Assembly: GCF_002234675.1 (NCBI RefSeq)
Contig: NC_019864.2
Span: forward strand, 13,409,582-13,473,581
Direction: 5' to 3'
DNA length: 64,000 nucleotides
Origin: Oryzias latipes
Taxonomy: Eukaryota > Chordata > Actinopteri > Beloniformes > Adrianichthyidae
The position numbers and the translations under genes are program-made. Numbering within the stretch: the first letter of the stretch is position 1; each line of letters starts with the position of its first letter. A model generated the notes under the pieces. The model did no database searches and was not told where the DNA came from. It saw only the letters and a list, made by a program, of their open reading frames with translations. Below, in pieces: positions 1 to 13,200 of the stretch.

Positions 1-2690
1 GTTTTATCGCAATTTCACAGCGATCCACAGAGATGTCCTCTGCAGGGGTTCAGTCTGCTAAACTGCTGAAGCTTTGCTTTCCTCAAGGACTGCAGCTACA
101 GAAAGAAGGCGCGTGCAGAGGGCAAAGGAGCCGCAGTGCCAGGACTGAAATGGAACACTTTATTTATTCTGAAAAGCAAGGATAGATTATGATTATGACA
201 TCCACCACAACAGCAGATTCCAGATCTGAACGCTTGAAGAAGGGGGGGGGGGCTCAGGAAACCTAAAATGCAGAATTCTTTTTCTAAAGTGCTTTATGGA
301 AAAAAGTGATGCAAAAGACAGATAAGCACAGATTCTGTAAAATGGTGTTTGGCACTTTGACCTTGCAATGATCTGCCATAATGGCTGTTTTCTTTTAGCA
401 TTACATTTTTCTTTGCATTTTTCTAAAAAAAAGTCCATGTGGGACAGGCAAAAAAAGCAAAATCAGAATCCATGTGGTTGACATGTGGCATGGTTATGAT
501 AGGCAGCGGTATGTACACATAGTTTCCTGGTCCTGGGCAGGCTGCCAGCATGGAAAACCTGCAGGGACTGCTATCAGCAGAAAACACTCTCCATTTGTCA
601 GCTCGTTTGACGGCCTCTCTCACCAGTAGGGCTTCTTGCACTGCAAAAAATGACAATATTAACAAGACGTTCACTCTCAGGGCATGCCTTTAAAACACCA
701 GAGCACACGTTTAATCACTTACTCAGCTGGATGATTTGACTATTGTGCATTTATTAAGCCAAACAATTTTGTGGTTTTACCATCTAACTTTAAAGCTAGA
801 CATTTCTTAGTTAAATATTTATAAGTTAATTATGGATAATCGAGTTAGTTTGTAGGCAAAGATCAATATCCTTCCAGATTGTGACACAACCACTACAATT
901 TTCAAATATGATCTTTTTTGCTTCAAACTGCAAAGAAAGATGACAAACGAGGTTAACCCATCATTGTTGTGCACTCAGCTATTTGACAGCACTTGGAGAG
1001 GAGGCTGCTTATCTAAAAGGTTCAATTAAAAGGACATTTTTTGCAGCGTGCACAACTCTCAGCTGACCTACACAATCCTTTACTGTAAATTCCACAAGCA
1101 GCTCAGTTAATGTGTGCTAGCCAGTAAAGCTGAAATCCTCCTCCATGGCAGTACAATGTGTACTTGCTCTGCTATGGTCTGCATGTGCTGTACCACAGAG
1201 ATGTATGTCGAACACAGAGCTGCTTCCTTTAAGATTTGAAGATGTTCTTTCCTTCAAATAATCTGTAACTGATTTGAATAGATTTCTTTTATTGTTTATT
1301 AATAAAAAGCTAAATTACAACCAAGCTCATCGTAAGGTTCTAAAAAAAATTGAAGACAACATTTTTGTCAAAAAGTCAAATATTTGAATCCAAAATATTC
1401 CAAAAATGCTTAACTGAAAGAACTGCATTTTTAAAAATAGCTTATAATAATGAAAAAAAGATGTCTTAGAATCTTTTTGTTTGTAATTTTCCATATTGAT
1501 CATGAATTTGGGTAATTGTCTTAAGTTTTTATTTTTGTACTAAGAGGAGGAAACATATCTTGAGATTTAGAAACAAAAAGTTAAAAAACTTTTTTTTCTT
1601 TTGTATTTAAGCCAAGGTCATCACTGCAATGCAAGACATTTGGATACATGAAAGCCTTCTGATGATCATACCTGTATTAGAGGAATCAATTATGAGGTTT
1701 TCTTTGTTTTGTTATCCCTATAAAATGTTGACTTTTAACTTTTATTTTGTTTGGGCGTGTCATTTTTTGTAGTTTATACTTGTTCAAAACTATTTTCACT
1801 CCCATCAATATAAATAATTCATATCCAAATTAATTATTATTCTTTTACAATCTTGAGGAGAAGAAACGGGACGTTCATAATTTTTAGAAAATGTTCAATG
1901 TTGGGAAGAAATTGTACAGTAAGTTTTCTAATTTTACTGTTTTACCCTAAAATAATAATTGTTTGATACCTTTTAGGACTCATCCACCCAAAATGTGTCG
2001 TCAAGCAGCCAATTGAGCATGACAGTAACCTTTGTTCTTGACTTATTTTTAGATTTTTGTCTCAGCAGTTTTTTTTTCTTCATGATGATATCATTTCATA
2101 GTTTTTTTTTTTTTTTTTTTTGGGAATCATCCTGGAATGCTGTTCAGTGATGTAACTGAAGCAGAAAGGTCACAGTGATGGCCCTGTTGGTCTTAGTTTT
2201 GACTTTTCTCCCCCAGACAGGTGCGCTGACTCTGCATGCTGTGGAGGAGAGGCTGTAAAACTAGATTCAAACTACCTCATTCTGCAAGCACGTTTGCTAG
2301 TTTGCAGCTTTGATGGCAAATTTGAAACAAGGATCGGTGGATTTAAAAAAAAAGACATCTATAAAAAGACTTTAGGCATTTTTTTCTTTTTTTTTCTTTT
2401 TCTTTTAAGCCATGTAATCTCAAAGTTGACATGTCCTCTGTCATTCATAGCTACTATGATATGACGTTTTGGTTCACTAAATTCCAGTGGAAACCAAACT
2501 GTGCAGTTTGTAACTTTTCAAATATCCTTAAAAATGGGGAAATTAGTCATTTGCAGGGAATTTAAGGGTTTTCTTCAGAGCAGCTGGCACACACCTCTAC
2601 TGGATTAGGTCACATCTCTTGTATCACCACAATGATGGAAGGCTTTCAGTGGGGTAAGTAAAGAGGTGCATTTTACTGCTCTGTTTCACA
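1..2690. other. AT-rich intergenic stretch, no gene recognised
   Basis: I see no recognisable coding sequence here. The stretch is AT-rich with homopolymer runs, including poly-T near 2101-2122 and CT/T-rich DNA at 2379-2406. A minus-strand open tract at about 423-650 is preceded by a good-looking acceptor (pyrimidines then GCAG, near 640) but matches no family I know; it is discussed as a finding. Confidence 0.5.
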
Positions 2691-3870
2691 GAGACCATTT
2701 GTGGACCTCCAAAAGGACGCGGAAATTATGGACATGTCCTTAATTATTAAACAAGTGTGTCAGCAACTTGGCCTGATGGAAGTAATGCAAAGAGGAAGTG
2801 GGCCAGAAAGAGTGAGAATCTCAGGGACTGAGGGTGGAGGTGGGACCTCAAGGGAAGAGGTGGAGTTGGACCCCTGGGCTTTGGCCCCTCCAGCTTTGGA
2901 TATGCAACAGTGCTGCCAAAGCTATAGTTTACAGGTCGTTCTGACGCAAAAATTGGGCTGTTCACACTATTGTGTTCAAGCATTGCAGGGATTTGGGACT
3001 GCAGAGGTTTCTCGGTGATAGCTGAGGACTCCTGTGCAGCGCTGTTTACGCAGGACACAGGGGTCAAAGGAAGCACTTTGGAAGACATCAACAGGAACGG
3101 TGTAATATTTATGTATCAGGAAAATAGGATGAGTCTGTCTTTAAAGAATCGATCTAATAATATCAAGAAGCCTGAGTCAGGCAAATTGACCAGCCTTCCC
3201 AGTGTGTGTGAGTGTGTATGTGTGATTGTGCTCACAGCCACAGAGAAATTTTCCATGAGAACCCACTTCCTGGGCACTTTTACATAACAGCTGATGCGTA
3301 ACCTTTCAGTCTGTACAGTTGCAGAGAATGCTGGACCTACAGAGCAGGGGGAAGAGAGAAGTGTTAAATTCATTCAAGGAAACTCTCTGACCAACAATAC
3401 CTCCATCTCTCTGAAACCTGGAGGGAGGATTCAAAGGATGTTGGGCTAAATCACCTCAGTTTCATTGCCATGACAGTCATTTTCATGTGGATGGTGACAT
3501 TTATTCACCTGACCTTTTAAAGAAAAACGTCAATGTGTGAAGATTTCTTCCTGCTGTCATTCATCTCCATTTATTAACAATTTCAGTCATTTGAGACAAT
3601 GTGAGCTAAAAATTTCTTTAAGAACCCAAAATAGAACTAGATTGAACTAATAGTGTTAAACTTCTGGTAACATTTAATAAGAGTTTTCAACAAAGATGAC
3701 ATTAATACATAAAATTCATAGTCTTAAAGTTATTCAAAATTTCAAAGATTCAAAAAAGTAAGTTCAGGTTTCGCGAAGATTAAAACTAATTTTTGCATTA
3801 TCAACGATGGTTTGAAAATTATTTTTAATCAAAACTTTTACATTAATAAAAACATCTTGAAATTACTTTT
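2691..3870. other. Intergenic, short open tracts only
   Basis: Short open tracts exist on both strands between about 2700 and 3370. They overlap each other, begin at weak or non-ATG starts and resemble no protein I know. A small GT-rich run lies at about 3204-3228. I regard this as non-coding. Confidence 0.4.
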
Positions 3871-3879
3871 ATTCTCTCC

Positions 3880-5570
3880 AGTTCTGCCAGAGAGACTCCC
3901 AGGTGAGCTGACGGACACAGTCCCTTTTATGTGTCCTGGGTCTTCCCCAGGGCCTCCAGCCTGTGGGACCTGCCCGGGAGGAAAAGAGATACCCAAGCTA
4001 CCTCAACTGGCTTCTCTCAATATGGAGGAGCAATGGATCTACTTCAAGCTCCTCCCAAGGAGCCAATCTCCTCCCCCAACTCAAATCCAGGATCTAATCT
4101 TTTTGGTCGTGTCCCAAAGCTCATCACCAATAGGTGAAGGCAGGATCATAGTTGGACCCGTAAGTTGGGGGCTTTACCTTTTATCTCAGTTCCTTCTTTC
4201 ATACAATGGACTGCTTCTACGACTGTCTCATTGCAGCTGCTGCACCTGTACCTCCCACTCTTTTTTCCATAACATATGAAAAAGACCCCACGATACTTAA
4301 ACTCCTCCACCTGGGCAGGAGATCTCCTGTAGAAAGCAAAGCACCTTTTTAGGTAGATAACCTGGACTTTGACTTAGGGGGTTTATTCTCATTCCAGCTA
4401 CTTTACACTTGACTTCAAACTGACTTAGTGTGCACTGAAGGTCCCGGTTTTAGAGAAATATAATCTCTAAAAAAAAAAAAATTAAATCCTGCTGTCTCCA
4501 TACCAGATTCCATCCAGCCAACTGCTGCACCGAGAAATTCTTTCAGTTAATATTCTGAACAGAACCGGTGATATGGGGTATCCCTGCCAGAGAACAACAT
4601 GCACTTTGAACAGCCTTGACTTTTTTCTGGCTTTATGGACCAAACTTCCATTCTGCAGAGACTGGATGGCCGACTGACAGTCCTTCATTGTGGGCTCTTC
4701 AAACTTTTACAAGGGCTGAATTTTTGCCTCTTAAACTGCCTGCAGTGGTTGCAGCTAGGGCTGTGAATACCTGTCAGCAGCCTCAGAAGTTCCACAAACC
4801 AACCAGGCTCAATAGGACTCCTTTTTCAACTGTCTCTGGTTTAAGTTCTTTTAGATGTAAGAGATGAAGCCCTTTCTTACAGTGAGCTCAGCCAAATGTT
4901 CCCAAAAGACTCTCATAGTATGTTTGGGCCTGCCAAGTCTATCTGGCCTCTTTGTCCACCAACAAATTTAATTCAAGGTTGATTGGTTCTTAACTTTGAC
5001 AAGACCATCGACTAAAGGTCAGATGACACAACTACAAAGTCAAAGTCAAAGGCTCCTGCCATGGGTACTTTGGTGCAACTTAAACCGATGGACATGCTTG
5101 TGTTTAAACATGCTGTTTGCTAAGGAAAAACTCTGACCGCCACAGAAATCTATAAATGAAGCACCACTCAGATCTGGGAGGCTATTCTTCTCAATTCCAT
5201 CCCTCCAATTATCACGCTCATTTCTGACGAGAGAGTTGACGTCTCCCAGTAGAACAATTCAGTCCCCAGTTGGAGCTCTTTGTAGTGCCCCTTCTATAGA
5301 CTTCAAGAAAGCCAGATACTCCTGTTTTTCTCGCTAGTTGAAACCCATTAAGGGACCTGTCCCCAACCCAGAGGCGCAGGGACGCAACCCTCTTTAACAC
5401 ATGCATATGTAACACATACAGTATAGGCAAACCCCCTTCAGCCTCTCACTTCTTGCCAGGAAGCTTCAGAGTAGAAGAAAGTCCAACCATCTGGAGGAGT
5501 TGGGTTTCAGAGCCCAACTTATGCATGGAGGCAAGCACTACTGTCTCTTGCTGCTACCACAATCTCAGGC
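3880..5570 (-). mobile_element. Decayed non-LTR retrotransposon (LINE) with endonuclease and reverse transcriptase remnants
   Basis: Read on the minus strand, this block contains broken pieces of a LINE polyprotein. Around 5180-5260 there is an apurinic-type endonuclease C-terminal region with LLGDVNSLV followed by DNWRDGIEKNSLPDLSGAS, which matches the usual LLGDFNAHVG...GLPD...GA pattern of fish LINEs. Around 4490-4620 there is a reverse-transcriptase region with QGYPISPVLFRILTERISR, close to the usual QGCPLSP-LF motif. The segment 3900-4060 resembles the C-terminal RWLGH / PRGRPR region at nucleotide level. The frame is broken by several shifts and stops, so it is inactive. The 5' end is not clear. 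Confidence 0.8.
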
Positions 5571-5604
5571 TTTTTCCTACTCATTGAGGTGACATTACAT
5601 GTCC

Positions 5605-5862
5605 ATATGGTTACGGGGCGGCGGTGGTGCCGATGTAGAGCGGTCAACCTCTGATCGCAGGCTCAGTTATCGCCTTGCCCGCCAATGTGTCAAAGTGTCA
5701 TGGGCACGACACTGAACTCAGAATTGCCCCTGGTAGTTGACATTGCTAACATGAAAGGCACAGGAGCTACCATCAATTTGTGAATGTGTGTGTAGGGGCG
5801 AATGGGACTGTGAAGTGCTTGAGGTAGAAAAGCACCATATATTTATATATACATATTTTAGC
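5605..5862 (+). mobile_element. tRNA-derived SINE
   Basis: The segment starts with a tRNA-like head (GGCGGTGGTGCCGATGTAGAG, then GCGGTCAACCTCTGATCGCAGG, resembling A- and B-box regions). It continues with the body typical of a common fish SINE: AATGTGTCAAAGTGTC, a degenerate GGGCACGACACTGAA, then TGTGAATGTGTGTG and GACTGTGAAGTGCTTGAGGTAG near the 3' end. It ends in an AT-rich tail. It is a diverged copy lying immediately beside the LINE remnant. Confidence 0.8.
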
Positions 5863-5879
5863 ACCCTACTCGCCAATTT

Positions 5880-7162
5880 TAACTGCACCTTAGACATTTA
5901 GGGCCCCTTGGTGGGGAGGGTGATGGGACATCACTGTGAGTAATCATGTCACACCTGAACCGGGGGTGTCTGTGTCCCTGTGGGGTGGGTTCTGGTCCTT
6001 GCCGCCGGGTGCAGGACCTTGCCAAACTTCCATCTGTGGCCGAGCCTGGTCTGGCCATGTCTACACCAACCCTTGTGGGCCCCCTTCTCCCTGGGGTGCT
6101 CCCCTCCTGGGCGGGGGCGGCTGGCCCCTGTCTTGCACCTTTCTGGACCAACCGTGGGCCTGGTGGATGGCTGCCTGGAGCGCGGTGCGGGTCTCTCTTG
6201 GGGGGTCCTGGCTCGTACCTAGGGTTGGGGCGGGGGGATGCCCAGAACCCCTGGGTGGTGATGAGGTGCTTGTCTGGGCTGTGGGCACCCCTCTCGGGTG
6301 GGGCCCAGCGTTGGGCCCTCCTGGTGCTGCGGGGGGGCTGTTCTCCTGGTTGGGCTGGGGGGGCACTCTCTTTCCCCCCATGCCTCCCTGCTCTCTGGCT
6401 CTGGGGGCCTCATGGTGGTCCTGCTGGCCCTGGCTTGGGTGGCAGACGTGGTCACCCCGGGGGCGGTTGTTCTGTGCCTGCTGCCGCGTGGCGTTGGGGG
6501 CTTCTGGCTGCCGCGGCTGCTGCGGTGGGGGTCTTGGTGTGGGGATGGCTGGTCACTCCCCTTCCTTCTTTTCAAATTCCATCATACATTTTAGAAGAAC
6601 ATAAACACTCAACTGAACACAGGTGTTAGCTCACCTTTGCACTAATAGTTTGCGTGATTGAATGAAATATCTCACACTAGTTGGCTTGAAGGCATAAGTA
6701 TGCATGTGTGAACAATATCTGTATTGTGTACATGTTGACATGTTGATATTTTTGCAGCTAACAGGTGTGTTTACAACATTTGAGTGAGTGTGAGGACAGG
6801 CCCCCCCCTTTAAGATTTGTATTCTATCTGAACCTTACCGTAATGATAAACATCCAGTAGCTTGTTGCTTTATGCTGTTTCATGGTTTTACCCCCCTCCC
6901 CCCTCCTATGATCACCCTCCTATCTCCCCCTCTCTAACATCCCTCTCTCTTCTTCCTCCCTTTCCTTTTCCGTCCGGTCCAACACAAAAGATTTTCAAAA
7001 ACAATTAAAATGAATAAAGTTTGGCCTTGATTACAAAAGGGGTTTATTCAGACATACCTCTGGTTTGTCAGAAGATTAACCCCTGTTGTTAAAGTAAAAT
7101 ATGTCCAACACAAAAGGCCCTCAGGTCTCATCTGTCTGCCCAGCTGTTGGACAGGACAAGTT
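5880..7162 (+). repeat. Composite dispersed repeat with GC-rich body
   Basis: A strikingly G-rich block (about 5900-6560) lies in AT-rich surroundings, followed by a CT-rich stretch and a 3' part (about 6890-7162) containing TCCGTCCGGTCCAACA, AATAAAGTTTGGCCTTGA, AGGGGTTTATTCA and CAGCTGTTGGACAGGACAAG. The 3' part is repeated at 52500-52780. The G-rich block is open in several frames on both strands, which is what a stop-poor GC-rich repeat gives; I do not regard any of these as genes. The class of element is unknown to me. Confidence 0.65.
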
Positions 7163-7191
7163 AAAAAAAAAAAAATAAATAAATAAATGAA

Positions 7192-7258
<67 letters not shown>

Positions 7259-7262
7259 AAGA
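7163..7262. repeat. (AAAT)n microsatellite
   Basis: About 100 bases of near-perfect AAAT repeat with a single interruption (AATG). It directly follows the CAGCTGTTGGACAGGACAAG end of the preceding dispersed element, so it probably grew from that element's tail. The 52.5 kb copy also ends in an A/T-rich AAATAAAT tail. Confidence 0.95.
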
Positions 7263-8845
7263 AAAGCACCATATAAGTACACACCAATTACCATGTACCA
7301 AATCCCATGCATTGGGTCACAGAGGCACTCACCTTTGACTGCACCGGCACCTTGTGATCTTTCCTGGAGGTGATAGACTTATGGGATCCCACAAAGTATA
7401 TTCTGCCTGAGCCTTACCAAGACCCGGGGGAAGAGGCCCAGCCACCGGGCGATTGCCTGGTAGCCCCAATCCAGGGCTTGGGACCATGGTGGGGTGATGT
7501 AGCAGACCGTTTTTTTTTTTTTTTTTTTTTTTTCCATAAGGGGCATTAATTAGTAAATTCTCAATTGTTTCTTTACAGCCAACATCTAATCAACCTTTTA
7601 TTGAATGGTGTTCAATGTTAAGTTTAATTTTTGGATTGTATTGTGGTCCTGGTCGGTAGAGTCCAGCAGGGTTTCTAAGCACTCAAGTGAGGAAAAATAA
7701 AGAGTGAGAGACGAAACATGATGTGAGACAGAGAAGGAGAGAGAGTGAAGGCGGTTGGACTGGGATCAGCGCCAAGCTACCCCACCCTTATGGCTGCTCC
7801 CTGCAGAGTGAGGAGTGCTGCATTTCCTGAGGGCAGTGCAGAGAAAAAAGGGGGAAGGAGCTCTGTGCAGGTCACCGTAAGCCGCAACCTCAGAGGGACA
7901 AAGACAAATGTATTGCAGACGTTTGCTATTTTTGCTTAAAGAAAAAAAAAAAAAGAAAGAAAAGCTCAACCTGACTTTAATTGTTTGCATGTTACTCTCA
8001 ATGAAAACAATGCCCCTGCACATTAGAACAATCGCTCCCCTTTGTTCCTAACTTTCTAACTGTTTTTTCTTTTATGCAGCTTCGGGTTATATGTGTGCTG
8101 GACGAGTCTCCAAGGTCCCCACAAGTGCCTATAGCTACATTAATCACAGAAGCGTTTCAGTTCCCCAGCGTCCTAAGTGAGGGCTCAAAGGTTACAAACC
8201 AAAAACAAAAGTTTTCAGTTTTGTTCTTTATGCTCAGGATTTTCTTTAATATTCTGAAATCTTTCACATTTTATGCACTGCAGACGTTCAGAGTTTAACT
8301 GTGTGTTGTTTTGCTATACCTAAATTTTACCAGTCATTGTTATCTTAGCTAACTAGAAATTAGATAAAGAATTGTTGAATCGGACTCATGCATTTATTCA
8401 TTTTTCCTTTTAACATCTATCAATACATTTTATAATTTATGTTAACTATTGTGTTTAAGTATTTTTAAGAAATAGAATGAAAATATATGAATTTATTCTT
8501 GCAAAAAGAGATTTGTTTTCATTATGATTAATTATACATTAAATAGGCTTTTACCGAATATCGGATTTTTGTTGCACATTTTTTACCTATGCAATATCTT
8601 CTTAAATGTCATTTTTATTTTGATAAATATTAGCTTTATTAAAATTACTTGACTTGTTTTTTATGAAACAAAAATCTAATCTTTGATTTATGGTTTTTAA
8701 GCCTTAACTTGCTTTTATATATATTTTTGATGTGTGCTTTATCTCAGATATCTGTAAATGTGGAAAATCCTCATAAGTTAAAGTTTACCTTAAGTGAATA
8801 TTTCTTTTTAAAAACGGATGCAACAGAGAAGGCTGGACACATATA
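7263..8845. other. Intergenic with poly-T tract
   Basis: No gene seen. The part at 7320-7500 is GC-balanced and may be a further piece of a dispersed repeat. A run of 24 T lies at 7510-7533. From 8040 onward the DNA is strongly AT-rich. Confidence 0.4.
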
Positions 8846-8846
8846 A

Positions 8847-9189
8847 AACATCCATCCATTTTCTTAACCATTTCATATCACTTTTGGGATCACTGGGTTG
8901 CCGGAGCCTGTCCCGCCGAATACTTGGCGTAGGCACACCCTGGACAGGTGCGTCAGTCTGTTGCAGGTCCAGACAATCATTCCCACTCACACTCACATGC
9001 ACACCTAGGGACACTTTACAGTAACCAATTAACCTATGAAGCATGTTTTTGGACTGTAGGAGGAAGCTGGAGTGCCCAAAGAAAACCCACACATGCACAG
9101 GGAGATCACGCAAACTCTACACAGAAAGGTCTCAGCTGGGATTCAAGCCAGGGACTTCTCGCTGTGAGGCGAGAGCGCTAACCATACGT
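8847..9189 (+). repeat. Common teleost dispersed repeat (LINE-tail type)
   Basis: The block begins with CATCCATCCATTTTCTTAAC and includes ACACCCTGGACAGGTGCG, CACACCTAGGGACACTTTAC, AACCTATGAAGCATGTTTTTGGACTGTAGGAGGAAGC in two parts, and AGGCGAGAGCGCTAACCA at the end. This is the very common fish repeat usually found at the 3' end of L2-like LINEs. It is diverged but nearly complete. A shorter relative is at 43248-43400. Confidence 0.75.
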
Positions 9190-10200
9190 AACATGTAATT
9201 TATTAATATATTGATATAGAGCTTGAATTCTGGCAGCACAGATATAACAGTACAAGAAATAATGATGTTTCTCATTTTAGTTAAAAACTTTAAATTGTTG
9301 AAACAAATGTTGATAGTTTTACCAATAAGAATAAATTTGGAAAGATTGATATTGATCCTCTGAATAACTGAATGGGATTGTGTTTGCTACTTTTCGATCC
9401 TCGGACTATCATTGTTAAATAGTAATACTAGTAGTACTTTACAATAAAAGAAAACTTTATCTTAAGTCTTGGTTAAGTAATAAATAAAAAAAACGAACTT
9501 CTCTTAGATCAAACTATTTAAATATTCATTGGACTCCTAAATAAGAAGAAATATGAAGCACTAGTGATCATGAGATAATTATCAAGTTAACCACAATGTA
9601 GGTGGTAGAGCGCTAGTTTTAAACAGTGATGGAAGTGAATTAAAAAAAAGACTTAAAAAGATTAATTTACCGTAGCTGAAAAAGATGTGTTGGAGACAAA
9701 ACCTAATTTTTTAACATCTGCTTAAATTTTTCTCAGCATTTGTGAATTTCTGCAAAGGAATTTTTTGTATGAAGGTCTGACCTTGAAAATACAATCTTTT
9801 CAATGATTGAAATTCAAAAACCCAAAATATTTCAGGTGCCACACATGTACTGTTTGAACGCAGGAGAAGGGAGCGGGAAGGCAGGTAGAGAGGAGTAAAA
9901 GAGAAATTGTGTGTCCTCTTGTGAAAAGTGTGCAACGTTCTAAATTTAAAGAATCAGGACATCGGCCGATCCTTAAAAATTTATTGAACGTAATGTCAAA
10001 TGAAGTCATAGGTGATATAGGAAAGAAAACACAAGTAACCCTTGCATAGATCTTTGACCATGCCTTTTTCTCATCTGACAAACAGAACATGTTGCAGCAG
10101 AATTCTTGACAAAACATAACATAACATGACATGATGGCTGCATTAGACAATGTGTTGGGCTAGATTTGTGGATGAACAGAAGAGCAGAGCAAGAGTTCAA
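9190..10200. other. AT-rich intergenic stretch
   Basis: I see no gene. Minus-strand open tracts at 9711-10200 overlap one another in different frames and resemble nothing I know. Confidence 0.4.
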
Positions 10201-13200
10201 CAGTCCTCCAGTAGTTTACTCCAGAAGGTTCCAGCTTCCCGACCAGCTGGCAAATGTGCATTCATAGAAAATACAAACTCTGTGCCATCACACTTTTAAA
10301 ACAAACAAGTGAGGTACACAACATCCCAACATTCAGTCCAGGCCGTTGCCTCATCTGCAGGCAAGAAAGCAATCCAGCATCCAAACTTGCCTGGTAATCT
10401 GTACAGGGGATTGTTGGCGGCACAGGCCCTGTTTAGACATGATGGACGTGTTTCTCACAGTCTGGACTGAGATAACTGAAAGAGCATTTCAGTCCGAGAG
10501 TCTAAGAAACTAGCCCTTGTTGACGTTGCTCACATTCAGAGTCCAGACAGCACAACCTGATCACAACACACAGTCGGTGAGCACAGCTCAAATACCTTGC
10601 GCCACCTCCACAATCCGGTAGGCCCCTAAGGTGCCTTTAAGAAATCCGACAGAGGAAGCAATTCGACTTCTGAACAGGGCCTCGATGTGCATAAAAGCAA
10701 GGGTTTCTTCATTTAAAAGGTGCAGCTGGGTTACAGTCGATCAGAAGCTGGAAAGGCAAAGCTCATGCAGTCTTCCATCTCTCATGCAGATTATTTTTTT
10801 CTTTTTGCAACCAGAAGGTAGATACATTGCGGCAGCTGAAGAGCCTGAAAAAAGATTTGAACAGATGTGAATCACATTTTGTCCTTTTTCTGTTCAAAAG
10901 AAAAGAAAAAAAATGCAGGTCATTCATTTTTTGATAGGCTGTGTCGTCCAGAGTATGGCGAGAGATGGTTGCACTGCAGTTTCATTTTCATGGCTTGCTG
11001 GCAGAAGATGTATTTTTCCTATTTTATTATAAGGCATGTTATTAATAAATAAGTCGTTTTACAGTTCTATTACACAGAAATAAGAAAAAGGACTCACATT
11101 TTTCTTTTTGTAAGTACAGTATGCAGAGATTACATTTTTTTAAGTTATTGTATTAACATAGCATTTTTCGCTAAAGCTGATCTTTTTTTTGGGCTGTATT
11201 AACGCTCCGTGTTTTTACAGAAGGAACATTACACAGCGAGCAAAAAAGAAAAAGGAACAAGAAAACAAAATTTACTTGTAACTTTTGTCAAATTTCTCCA
11301 ACAGCAGACATGAATATGGGCTCATCCTTACAGCCTGACTAAACCGTTTAGCAGCTTTTGCTACAACCACTATAAAAACATCTTTATCTGTGAGTTTCTC
11401 AAATTAGCTCTGATCTTTTTACCCCGAGGGATTTCACAAGATCCAAAGACCCCAGTGGCTCTTTTGCATGTAGCCCTGTTTTATGTGTTTTATGTGCAAT
11501 CTGAAAAGATTTTCTCTCTTTCTTTTCCAAACCACAAACAAAATGTCCATTTTTTTCAATTGGACAGGTGAATGCATAGCACCATCTGTTGATAGTCTCA
11601 CTGCTAATGTGATGTTTTCCACTTCACTTTGGACTGATAGACACAGATGGGGCTGACTTCTTACAGATCTGTGTTCCAAGGATCCCCAAAGCAATAATTT
11701 TCAACATTTCTGCTTATGGCATCGGGACACGTCTATCCTAACTGCAGAAAGAAAAAAAAGTCATTTTGATACATTTCTGACAACAAAAAAACTGACAACT
11801 GAAAAACTTTTACTGAGGCAGACTCCACAGCAAAATATGAAGAAAGATGTCATCCTATGTTTGTTGTCAGTAAATACAGCAGATGAGATTGTTAATTTCT
11901 TCAAAATTTACAGACTTTTTTTTCCTGAAAATGTCTCAGAAAACTATCAGTCCGTGTGAGGGGCAAGTGTCATTGTGAAACTGTTTCATGTTTTGCTGTG
12001 AGAGCCAAAAAAATCATTTGAAAACTTCAGCTTCTGATGATGTGTCGGGTAACAGGACAACAGAGTGCTCCTGTTCTAGCACCACAAAAGATGGCCACTG
12101 CACCAACAGAAGCAGCTGAGAAACTCGGAGGCTCCCTGCATTGAAGCTCTTTTCAGATATATGTCTTGCAGGGTTTTTTTCAGGAAAGCACTAAAAAGCC
12201 CGAACAGTACAACTCATACTATCATTCGGATAAACTCATTCCAGTAAGGAGTGCAGATGTACAGTGGCAGAAGATTTTCAAGTAGTCATTACATTTTGTC
12301 CCAATCTATCAGCACTTCTCCTCCCATCTGCACGTGAAAAATAAGCAGGCACTGCAGAAAAAAAAATCTTGCAACCAAGAAAAGCATTTCAAGCATTTGA
12401 ATGAATCCTTTGTGCAAAAAAAACAAGGACGAGGTACAATTTATTTGTACATGATAATGCCCAAAAAGTGCAATATATTGTATTTACTAGCTAAGTTATT
12501 TTTCTCCTATGGATTCTACACAAATGTTTTAAAAGCATTCAGGTGTACACCCCTCTAAACTGGACGTAGCACCGTTCTGAAGAACGTTTGACTTGCAACA
12601 GTATGGGAAAAGTCAAGTCATCTCTGCAAACTGTTTTCAAGTTAATGTCCTGATTGTGCGCAGCTTTAAGTGAGCAAAAGAGCAGGTTTGCAAATGAGCT
12701 ACTTGTTGTACATATAAGTGCTTGTGTAAAGGCTATGCTTTGGGACTTTCACATTCAGAATTGCATGACTGCAATTAACACTTATGGTTCTATTTTGCAT
12801 TATAGGAAGCCCTGCTTCGAAGCTTGCAGCTCTGCAGCAAGTTTGCAATGATCTAGCTGAGGTAGAGACATGGAAAAGGATGGTGCAAATTAAAGGCATG
12901 GAGGAAAACATTTCGAGTTAAATTGTCAAACATGCAGAGTGATGTTTAAGTGCATGACATGAAATGCGGGTTTTACATGGCAGCATGGATCTTTATTCTC
13001 AACCGTCCGTCCCATCACTATTTGAGCCTAACTAGTCTGGCGTCACTCTCTGAAACAAATCCACTTCACTCGACTGAGTACTCTGAGGCACTTTCACTGG
13101 TCCTGTTGGTGGAAGGGATAAAGGCACTCGCAACTGATGTCACACAAAAAAATCTAAAGTATGAATTCAAAATTTTCTCTGGATTTTAAACCAACTTGTA

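Noticed and set aside
5936-6629. Overlapping plus- and minus-strand open frames of up to 227 codons
   Set aside because: They lie in a G-rich dispersed repeat where stops are rare by composition; all frames are low-complexity (Gly, Trp, Pro, Leu rich) with no domain.
7048-7312. Minus-strand frames with long repeated FIYL or LFIY peptides
   Set aside because: These are translations of the AAAT microsatellite.
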